Assembly: GCF_042666235.1 (NCBI RefSeq) | Contig: NZ_JBHTFQ010000001.1 | Coordinates: 434,001 to 498,000 of the forward strand | Length of the DNA: 64,000 nucleotides | Reading direction: 5' to 3' | From: Halodurantibacterium daqingensis | Lineage (GTDB): Bacteria > Pseudomonadota > Alphaproteobacteria > Rhodobacterales > Rhodobacteraceae | Part shown: one piece after another, positions 57,684 to 64,000 of the stretch | Layout: every line of letters starts with the position of its first letter | Numbering within the stretch: position 1 is the stretch's first letter | The notes under the pieces: generated by a model | What the model saw: the letters and a program-made list of their open reading frames with translations, nothing else | Databases searched by the model: none | Told to the model about the DNA's origin: nothing | Translations under genes and position numbers: made by a program

Positions 57684-59162
57684 TCAGATCGAGGTGCAGA
57701 TGTATTTCATCTCGAGGTAATCCTCGATCCCGTGGCGGCTGCCTTCGCGGCCAAGGCCGGATTGCTTGACCCCGCCGAAGGGCGCAACTTCGGTCGAGAT
57801 GATGCCGGTGTTCACGCCCACGATCCCGTATTCGAGCCCTTCCTGAACCCGCGTCACCCGCCCGATGTCGCGGGCGTAGAAATAGGCAGCCAGGCCAAAG
57901 ATCGTGTCATTGGCCAGCCGGATCGCCTCTTCCTCGGTCTCGAAGCGGAACAGGGGGGCGAGGGGGCCAAAGGTTTCCTCATGCGCGACGCGCATCTTCT
58001 GGGTCACGCCGGTCACGACCGTGGGCTGGAAGAAGGTGCCGCCCAGATCGTGCCGCTTGCCGCCGGTCAGCACCTGCCCGCCGTGGTCAAGCACGTCCTG
58101 GATGTGCTGTTCGACCTTGCCGACAGCATCCTCGTTGATGAGAGGGCCAGCATCGACGCCGTCTTTCAGCCCGTCGCCGACGCGCATCTTGTCCACGGCC
58201 GCAGCCAGCTTTTCGGCGAAGGCGTCATAGACGCCGGCCTGCACATAGATCCGGTTGGCGCAGACGCAGGTCTGCCCATTGTTGCGGAACTTCGAAGCCA
58301 TCGCGCCTTTCACAGCCTCGTCGAGATCGGCATCATCAAAGACGATGAAGGGTGCGTTGCCGCCCAGTTCCATCGAGCATTTCATGATCTGATCGGCGGC
58401 CTGACGCAGCAGGATGCGGCCGACTTCGGTTGAACCGGTGAAGCTCAGCTTGCGCACGGTCGGGTTTTCGCAGAACTCCTTGCCGATATCGGACGAGCGG
58501 CTGGAGGTGATGACCGAAAAGATCCCCCTAGGCAGGCCTGCGCGTTCGGCCAGCACCGCAAGCGCGAGCGCCGAAAGCGGCGTTTCCGCCGCAGGGCGCG
58601 CGACAAAGCCGCAACCCGCGGCCAGGGCAGGGCCGCATTTGCGCGTGATCATCGCATTGGGAAAGTTCCAGGGCGTGATCGAGGCCGCAACCCCGATCGG
58701 CTGGCGGATGACCGTCAGGCGCTTGTCCGGCATGTGCCCCGGAATGGTTTCGCCATAGATGCGCTTGCCCTCTTCGGCGAACCATTCGATGAAGCTGGCG
58801 CCATAGGCGATCTCGCCCTTCGCCTCGGTCAGGGGTTTGCCCATTTCGGCGGTCAGGATACGGGCGAGATCGTCCTGGTTCTCCATCATCAGGTTGAACC
58901 AGGTGCGCAGGATGTTGGCACGCTCCTTTGCGGTGCGGGCGGCCCATTCCTTCTGGGCGCCTTCGGCTGCGGCAATGGCGCGGGCGGCTTCTGCGCGGCT
59001 CAGGTCCGGAACGCTGCAGATGACATCGCCGCGCGCCGGGTTGCGGACGTCGAAGGTCGCGCCGTCATCCGCTTCGACCCACTCGCCCGCGATATAGGCG
59101 CGGGTGGCAAGCAGCGCGGGATCCTTTAGAAGGGAGCGCAGATCAGTCACGGAATCGAGCAT
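57684..59162 (-). CDS. gabD: NAD(P)-dependent succinate-semialdehyde dehydrogenase
   Basis: A 492-residue aldehyde dehydrogenase. Catalytic Glu in SMELGGNAPFIVFDDADLDE and Cys in FRNNGQTCVCANRIYVQAG; cofactor region ITPWNFPNAMITRKCGPALA. The second Cys two residues after the nucleophile (CVC) and the sequence around it match GabD/SSADH. Start MLDSVTDL at 59162 follows cggaggattcc. Substrate could also be glutarate semialdehyde. Confidence 0.9.
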   Translation of the reverse strand: MLDSVTDLRSLLKDPALLATRAYIAGEWVEADDGATFDVRNPARGDVICSVPDLSRAEAARAIAAAEGAQKEWAARTAKERANILRTWFNLMMENQDDLARILTAEMGKPLTEAKGEIAYGASFIEWFAEEGKRIYGETIPGHMPDKRLTVIRQPIGVAASITPWNFPNAMITRKCGPALAAGCGFVARPAAETPLSALALAVLAERAGLPRGIFSVITSSRSSDIGKEFCENPTVRKLSFTGSTEVGRILLRQAADQIMKCSMELGGNAPFIVFDDADLDEAVKGAMASKFRNNGQTCVCANRIYVQAGVYDAFAEKLAAAVDKMRVGDGLKDGVDAGPLINEDAVGKVEQHIQDVLDHGGQVLTGGKRHDLGGTFFQPTVVTGVTQKMRVAHEETFGPLAPLFRFETEEEAIRLANDTIFGLAAYFYARDIGRVTRVQEGLEYGIVGVNTGIISTEVAPFGGVKQSGLGREGSRHGIEDYLEMKYICTSI

Positions 59163-59248
59163 GGAATCCTCCGGGTCATCCTGTTTGTCGATTGAAAGCA
59201 TGGGGCGGGACAGGATGTCCAGCCAGGCGGAACAGAAAGTGGGGCGGG

Positions 59249-60034
59249 ATGAGCCTGGATGACGCTTATGCCAACGCGGCCTTCATTCCCGGCGCCGAGA
59301 CCTTCCCGCCGCGCTGGGCCGCGGCATCCGCCGCCCTGCGCGCCCGGCTGGGACCACGCGCGCGCTGCGGCATTGCCTATGGCCCCGCAGCGCGGCAGGT
59401 CTTTGACCTGTTCCTGCCGCAGGGCGCGCCGCGCGGGGTGATGATCTTCGTGCATGGGGGCTATTGGCTGGCGTTCGGCCCCCGGGACTGGTCGCATCTG
59501 GCGGCGGGGGCCCTGGAGGTGGGTTGGGCCGTTGCGATGCCAGGCTATACGCTTGCCCCCGCCGCCCGCATCGCCGACATGACGCGTGAAGTGGCCGCGG
59601 CCATTGCCATCATCGGCGCCAAGGTGGCGGGGCCGATCGTGCTGACCGGCCATTCGGCGGGCGGGCATCTTGTGGCGCGGGCGGTCTGCGCGGATGTGGG
59701 GCTGGCGGTTAGGGGGCGTGTGGCCCGCGTGGTGCCGATATCGCCGCTTTCTGATCTGCGGCCGCTGATGCAGACCAGGATGCACGCCGATCTTGGTCTT
59801 GATCCGACCGAGGCCGCGACGGAAAGCCCGATGCTGCACCCACGCCCTGCGGTCGATCTGCATGTCTGGGTCGGTGGGGCGGAACGCCCGGCCTTCCTTG
59901 ATCAGGCGCGCTGGCTTGCCGAGGCCTGGGACTGCCCGCTGACGCGCGCGCCGGGGCAGCACCATTTCAACGTGATCGAGGGGCTGGAACAGCCCGACAG
60001 CCCGCTGATGCAGGTGATCCTGGGCGGGATCTAG
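59249..60034 (+). CDS. alpha/beta hydrolase, arylformamidase-like
   Basis: A 261-residue esterase-fold hydrolase. HGGYWLAFGPRDW is the oxyanion HGG motif typical of kynurenine formamidases; nucleophile Ser in TGHSAGGHLV; catalytic His in GQHHFNVIEGL. Start MSLDDAYANA at 59249. Its stop overlaps the convergent peptidase stop by 4 bases in CTAG. N-formylkynurenine is possible, but no other kynurenine-pathway gene is present. Confidence 0.83.
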   Translation: MSLDDAYANAAFIPGAETFPPRWAAASAALRARLGPRARCGIAYGPAARQVFDLFLPQGAPRGVMIFVHGGYWLAFGPRDWSHLAAGALEVGWAVAMPGYTLAPAARIADMTREVAAAIAIIGAKVAGPIVLTGHSAGGHLVARAVCADVGLAVRGRVARVVPISPLSDLRPLMQTRMHADLGLDPTEAATESPMLHPRPAVDLHVWVGGAERPAFLDQARWLAEAWDCPLTRAPGQHHFNVIEGLEQPDSPLMQVILGGI

Positions 60035-61017
60035 AGCCTGCACCAGGCCGGAAAGCCGTCGCCTTCGGGCAGGGGGCTTGCGTGGAAGATGGCGCGGGCG
60101 ATGGCCCGCGCCAGGCAGACGGCCGCCGCATGGCCCAGCCGGTAGGCATCGCCCCCCGGATCGGCAAGCGCCTTGGCCCCAGTGGCGGCGGCAAACACCA
60201 GATCCCCGTCAAGCGGCGTGTGGCTGGGCACGATGGCGCGGGCGATCCCGTCCTGCGCGGCCGTGGCCAGACGGGTGGCCTGTGCCTGGGTCAGCGCGGC
60301 GTCGGTGGCGACGATCGCGATGGTCGTTGCAGCACCCGGCGCCTTGCTGGGGGCCGGTTCATGGCTCGGCCGGAACTGTTGGGGCAGGGGGACGGCGCCG
60401 AACTCGTCGCCCATCTCCCACGGGGCGGCCCAGAAGGCGCGGCTTCCCGGCACCACGACCGAACCGACCGCATTGACCGCCACCAGCGCGCCCACGGTCA
60501 GCCCGCTTTCCAGCACCACCGAGGCCGAGCCAAGCCCCCCCCGAAGCCCTTGCGTTGTCGCCCCGGTGCCGGCGCCCGCCGTGCCGAGGGCAAAATCGGC
60601 AGCTGCCCCGGCAAGGGCGGCGCGGCCCAGCCCCTTGTAGGGGTTTTCGCGCCAGGCCTTGTCGCCGCCGTTGTCCAGATCGAACAGGATCGCGCCGGGC
60701 ACGATCGGCACCCGCTGCCCCGCCACGGCAAAGCCACGCCCCATCTCGCGCAACCCGTCCGCCACACCCGAGGCCGCATCAAGCCCGAAGGCCGAACCGC
60801 CCGACAGCACCAGCGCATCCACTTCCTGCACCAGCCGGTCCGGCGCCAGCAGGTCGGTTTCGCGGGTTCCGGGGGCACCGCCCATCACGTTCACGCCGGC
60901 CACGAAGGGCCTTTCGCCCAGCAGCACGGTGCTGCCGGTGCGGATGTGATGATCTTCGGCATTGCCAACCCGCAGGCCCGCCACATCGGTGATCAGGTTG
61001 CGCGGCCCCGGGCGCAT
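60031..61017 (-). CDS. P1/S58-family aminopeptidase-amidase (DmpA/NylC-like)
   Basis: A 328-residue member of the self-cleaving N-terminal nucleophile family: DVAGLRVGNAED, GGSAFGLDAASGVADGLREM, GLRGGLGSASVVLESGLTVG and the segment AATTIAIVATDAALTQAQAT. In NylC-like members cleavage precedes a Thr in NTT; here the triplet is ATT, so the Thr is kept but the Asn is not. Related enzymes cleave D- or beta-peptides and nylon oligomers. The start shares a base with the SDR stop. Confidence 0.87.
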   Translation of the reverse strand: MRPGPRNLITDVAGLRVGNAEDHHIRTGSTVLLGERPFVAGVNVMGGAPGTRETDLLAPDRLVQEVDALVLSGGSAFGLDAASGVADGLREMGRGFAVAGQRVPIVPGAILFDLDNGGDKAWRENPYKGLGRAALAGAAADFALGTAGAGTGATTQGLRGGLGSASVVLESGLTVGALVAVNAVGSVVVPGSRAFWAAPWEMGDEFGAVPLPQQFRPSHEPAPSKAPGAATTIAIVATDAALTQAQATRLATAAQDGIARAIVPSHTPLDGDLVFAAATGAKALADPGGDAYRLGHAAAVCLARAIARAIFHASPLPEGDGFPAWCRL

Positions 61018-61757
61018 CAGATGCAGCGCCCGCCGTCGACTTCCATCGCGACACCGGTGATCATGCTGGCCTCGTCCGAGCACAGGAACACGGCTGCATT
61101 GCCCATGTCATCCGGGGTCGAGAACCGGCCCAGCGGGATGGTCGAAAGGAACTTTGCCCGCACTTCCGGCGTGTCCTCGCCCATGAAGGATTTCAGCAGC
61201 GGCGTCTCGCCCGCGACCGGGTTGATCGCGTTGACCCGAACGCCGTGGGGCGCAAGCTCGACCGCCATCGCGCGCGTCGCGGTGATCATCCAGCCCTTCG
61301 AGGCATTGTACCAGCTCAGACGCGGCCGCGGCGAAACGCCAGCGGTCGAGGCCACGTTGAGAATAGCGCCGCGCCCGGCCGCCTTCATTCCCGGCACGAT
61401 GTGGCGCGCGGTCAGGAAGACCGATTTCGCGTTCACGCGCAGCACGCGGTCGAACTCCTCTTCGGTCACCTCTTCCATCGGCTGGGGCAGGTGGGTGATG
61501 CCGGCGTTGTTCACCAGGATGTCGAGACCGCCAAAGGCCGCCAGGGCGGCGGCGGTCATCGCCTGGACACTGGCATCATCGGCCACGTCCACAGGTTGCG
61601 CGATGGCACCCACCTCGGCGGCGATCGCCTCGGCCGCGTCAAGGTTGATGTCGGCCACCATGACCCGCGCGCCCTGCGCGGCGAATTTCCGCACGATCCC
61701 GGCCCCAAATCCCGAACCGCCGCCGGTCACGATTGCCGTCTTGTCCTGAAGTCTCAT
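61017..61757 (-). CDS. short-chain dehydrogenase/reductase
   Basis: A 246-residue classical SDR. NAD(P) motif VTGGGSGFGAGI, NNAG at LDILVNNAGITHLPQP, catalytic Ser in VASTAG and Tyr-x3-Lys in WYNASKG. Start MRLQDKTAIV at 61757, 4 bases after the aldehyde dehydrogenase stop. It is the same length as glucose-dehydrogenase-like family members; the substrate is unknown. Confidence 0.91.
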   Translation of the reverse strand: MRLQDKTAIVTGGGSGFGAGIVRKFAAQGARVMVADINLDAAEAIAAEVGAIAQPVDVADDASVQAMTAAALAAFGGLDILVNNAGITHLPQPMEEVTEEEFDRVLRVNAKSVFLTARHIVPGMKAAGRGAILNVASTAGVSPRPRLSWYNASKGWMITATRAMAVELAPHGVRVNAINPVAGETPLLKSFMGEDTPEVRAKFLSTIPLGRFSTPDDMGNAAVFLCSDEASMITGVAMEVDGGRCI

Positions 61758-61761
61758 CGTC

Positions 61762-63204
61762 TCACCCATGTTTTGCCGCGACGGTCTTGAGCGTCGAAAA
61801 GCCGTAGAGCGCCTCGAAGCCCTTTTCCCGCCCGTGGCCGGATTTGCCGGTGCCGCCAAAGGGCAGTTCCACGCCGCCCCCAGCGCCGTAGTTGTTGAGG
61901 AAAACCTGACCCGCCCGCAGCCGCCGTGCCAGCCGCAGCTGCCGGGCGCCGTTTTCCGACCAGACCGAGGCGACAAGGCCGAACTCGGTGCCATTGGCGA
62001 TCTGCAGCGCCTCTTCCTCGGTGTCGAAGGGGATCACGACCTGAACGGGGCCAAAGATCTCCTGCTGCGCAAGCAGGTGGTCGGGGGCGACATCGGCAAG
62101 CAGCGCCGGCGCAACATAGGATCCGCCCGCAGGCGCATCCGCCACCACCTGACCCCGCGCGGCCAGCCGAAGATCGCCCGCCTTGGCCAGGAAGCCTTCG
62201 ACAATGCCCTTCTGCCGCGCCGAGATCATCGGCCCGAGGTCATGGTCGGCAAGCGCAGGCCCGACTGTCAGCGCCGAGATCCGCGCCGACATTTCGGCAA
62301 CCACCCGGTCATAGACCCCACGCTGAACCAGGATACGCGACCCTGCCGAACAGGTCTGGCCGGCGTTCTGGATCCCCGCATTCACGAGGAAGGGCAGCGC
62401 GGCCTCGATATCGGCATCGTCAAAGACCAGTTGCGGCGACTTGCCGCCCAGCTCCAGCGTCACCGGAATCACATTTCGCGCCGCTGCCGCCTGGATGGCC
62501 ATCCCCGTCGGAACCGAGCCGGTGAACGAGATGTGGTGCAGCCCGCGATGGCCCGAAAGCGCCGCGCCGGCCTCGGCGCCCAGGCCCGGCACCACGTTCA
62601 GCGCCCCGTCGGGCAGGCCTGCCTGACGCGCCAGATCGGCGAAGGCAAGGGCGGTCAGGCAGGCTTCCTCGGCCGGTTTCAGCACACAGGCATTGCCCAT
62701 CGTCAGCGCCGCGCCGACCGAACGGCCGATGATCTGCATCGGATAGTTCCAGGGGATGATATGGCCCGTCACCCCATGCGGTTCCCGCAGCGTATAGACG
62801 GTATAGCCTTCCAGATAGGGGATGGTTTCGCCCATCACCTTGTCGGCGGCGCCGGCATAGAACTCCATGTAGCGGGCAAGGGCATGGGCGTCGGCCCGCG
62901 CCTGTTTGAGCGGCTTGCCCACATCCTGCGCCTCGATCAGCGCAAGCGTTTCGGCGTGTTCGGTCACAAGCTGGCCGATCCGCGCCAGAACCCGGCCGCG
63001 TTCGGTGGCTGTCATCCTGCCCCACGGGCCGGCAAGCGCGGCTTCGGCCGCTGCGACGGCTTCGTCTATGTCGGCGGCAGTGCCGCGGGCGATCTGCGCG
63101 ACTGTCGCGCCTGTCGAAGGGTCGACCACCGGCAGATGGTCCGCGACGCCGCGCCACCTGCCGTCGATGAAGACCTGCGACGGGTCAAACCAGAGTTCCT
63201 TCAT
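61762..63204 (-). CDS. aldehyde dehydrogenase
   Basis: A 480-residue NAD(P)-dependent aldehyde dehydrogenase. HIIPWNYPMQIIGRSVGAAL is the cofactor region, LELGGKSPQLVFDDADIEAA has the catalytic Glu, and NAGQTCSAGSRILVQRG the nucleophile Cys. Start MKELWFDPSQ at 63204; it overlaps the upstream ABC ATPase gene by 20 bases. It is distinct from the GabD-type enzyme at 57.7 kb. An amino-aldehyde substrate is plausible. Confidence 0.91.
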   Translation of the reverse strand: MKELWFDPSQVFIDGRWRGVADHLPVVDPSTGATVAQIARGTAADIDEAVAAAEAALAGPWGRMTATERGRVLARIGQLVTEHAETLALIEAQDVGKPLKQARADAHALARYMEFYAGAADKVMGETIPYLEGYTVYTLREPHGVTGHIIPWNYPMQIIGRSVGAALTMGNACVLKPAEEACLTALAFADLARQAGLPDGALNVVPGLGAEAGAALSGHRGLHHISFTGSVPTGMAIQAAAARNVIPVTLELGGKSPQLVFDDADIEAALPFLVNAGIQNAGQTCSAGSRILVQRGVYDRVVAEMSARISALTVGPALADHDLGPMISARQKGIVEGFLAKAGDLRLAARGQVVADAPAGGSYVAPALLADVAPDHLLAQQEIFGPVQVVIPFDTEEEALQIANGTEFGLVASVWSENGARQLRLARRLRAGQVFLNNYGAGGGVELPFGGTGKSGHGREKGFEALYGFSTLKTVAAKHG

Positions 63205-64000
63205 CCTCGCTCCTTCGCATCCAGTCAGCCGGGATCTGTGGCGTGGCGGCCAGCAACTCCCGGGTATAGCCATGGCGCGGGCGGTCAAAGACCGCGCCCG
63301 TTTCGCCGCTTTCCACGATTTCACCGGCCTTCATCACCATCACCCGGTCGGTGATGGCGCGCACCACCGACAGGTCATGGCTGATGAAGAGGTACGACAG
63401 CCCCATCCGCCCCTGCAGATCGGCGAGCAGGTCAAGGATCTGCGCCCGCACCCGCACATCCAGCGCCGAAACAGCCTCGTCCAGCACGATGAGCTTGGGG
63501 CGGATGATCAGGGCGCGCGCGATGGCGATGCGCTGGCGCTGCCCGCCGGAAAACTCGTGGATATACTTGTCCATGTCATCGGGTTTGAGGCCGACGTCGG
63601 TCAGCGCCTCTGCCACCCGTGCGCGCCGGTCCCTTGCGGGGGCCAGGTGGAAGGGCTCGGCCACAAGGCGCTCGACCCGGTGGCGCGGATTGAAGCTGCC
63701 ATAGGGATCCTGAAAGACCACCTGCACCTTGGCCCGCACCGCTGACGGCACACGGCCCGCCACGATCCGTTCCCCGTCAAGGGTGATGCGCCCGGCCTGC
63801 AACGGCTCCAACCCCAGGATCGCGCGGGTGAGGGTGGATTTTCCACAGCCGGATTCCCCCACAAGGCCCAGGCTTTCCCCTTCATGCAGGGTAAAGCTTG
63901 CGCCCTTCACCGCCCGCAGTTTCGGGGCCGGGCCGAAAAGGCTGCTGCGCGGCAGCGTATAGTCGCGCACCGCGCCATCGACCTGCAGCAGGGGCCGGTC
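63185..64000 (-). CDS. oligopeptide/dipeptide ABC transporter ATPase (OppF/DppF-like), partial
   Basis: The frame is still open at the window edge, giving 271 C-terminal codons. Walker A LVGESGCGKSTLTRAILGLE, signature EFSGGQRQRIAIARALIIRP, Walker B LIVLDEAVSALDVRVRAQIL and switch His in ISHDLSVVRAIT. The residues after the core (HGYTRELLAATPQIP) are typical of the peptide-transporter ATPases. It overlaps the aldehyde dehydrogenase gene by 20 bases, which links uptake with catabolism. Confidence 0.92.
   Translation of the reverse strand, partial: DRPLLQVDGAVRDYTLPRSSLFGPAPKLRAVKGASFTLHEGESLGLVGESGCGKSTLTRAILGLEPLQAGRITLDGERIVAGRVPSAVRAKVQVVFQDPYGSFNPRHRVERLVAEPFHLAPARDRRARVAEALTDVGLKPDDMDKYIHEFSGGQRQRIAIARALIIRPKLIVLDEAVSALDVRVRAQILDLLADLQGRMGLSYLFISHDLSVVRAITDRVMVMKAGEIVESGETGAVFDRPRHGYTRELLAATPQIPADWMRRSEDEGTLV

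Overview
The window is a high-GC chromosomal segment of an alphaproteobacterium, almost certainly a Rhodobacterales (Rhodobacter/Paracoccus-type) bacterium. The evidence is the Bzt-type amino-acid transporter, an ATP12-family F1 assembly chaperone, MipZ, a split F0 ATP synthase operon with both b and b' subunits, a cysteine-type LID in adenylate kinase, a C-minus L31, and a small protein resembling the RcGTA spike-base family. Genus and species cannot be fixed from the sequence alone. No rRNA, tRNA, CRISPR array, insertion sequence or integrase was found.

Layout. (1) 1-8156: the 3' half of the spc/alpha ribosomal operon (rplE-rpsN-rpsH-rplF-rplR-rpsE-rpmD-rplO-secY-adk-rpsM-rpsK-rpoA-rplQ), with several strong hairpins in its wider gaps and a clear terminator after rplQ. 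(2) 8214-12360: a tight run of rarA, crcB, an RluA-type pseudouridine synthase, a HAD phosphatase and ATP12. (3) 12361-17072: the bztABCD glutamate/glutamine/aspartate/asparagine ABC transporter with a structured leader. (4) 17073-17661: a structured gap and an isolated GTA-like spike-base gene that meets galE tail to tail. (5) 17658-25221, minus strand: galE and mipZ, then the long unit ffh-GNAT-chorismate mutase-rpsP-rimM-sulfotransferase-trmD-rplS-rpmE. (6) 25222-31420: a gene-free stretch, a small secreted protein, LysR and EamA genes, an ArsR gene, and the F0 operon atpI-atpB-atpE-atpF'-atpF. (7) 31421-43425: a gap, a FadR-type regulator, an OmpA-like lipoprotein, an AraC-MGMT fusion, nth, an adenosine-kinase-like gene, a divergent sulfotransferase/GT14 pair, HIT, an ABC ATPase, a zinc-finger protein and polA. 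(8) 43426-53133: DUF1285, a four-gene MoxR-DUF58-BatA/DUF4159-large membrane protein operon, a secreted repeat protein and DUF599. (9) 53199-57615: glcDEF (glycolate oxidase) and hsp20. (10) 57638-64000: gabD, an arylformamidase-like hydrolase, and a minus-strand catabolic set of ABC ATPase, aldehyde dehydrogenase, SDR and P1/S58 peptidase that runs off the window.

Most of the window is conserved core genome. The observations most worth following up are: the isolated spike-base gene; a 16-bp inverted repeat that would bury the bztA ribosome binding site; a matching TGGT-N11-ACC dyad in front of both the FadR-type regulator and glcD, 20 kb apart; a sulfotransferase gene inserted between rimM and trmD; the MoxR/DUF58/BatA-like cluster with its convergent secreted repeat protein; a likely leaderless rarA; and two convergent gene pairs that share a palindromic CTAG as a double stop codon.
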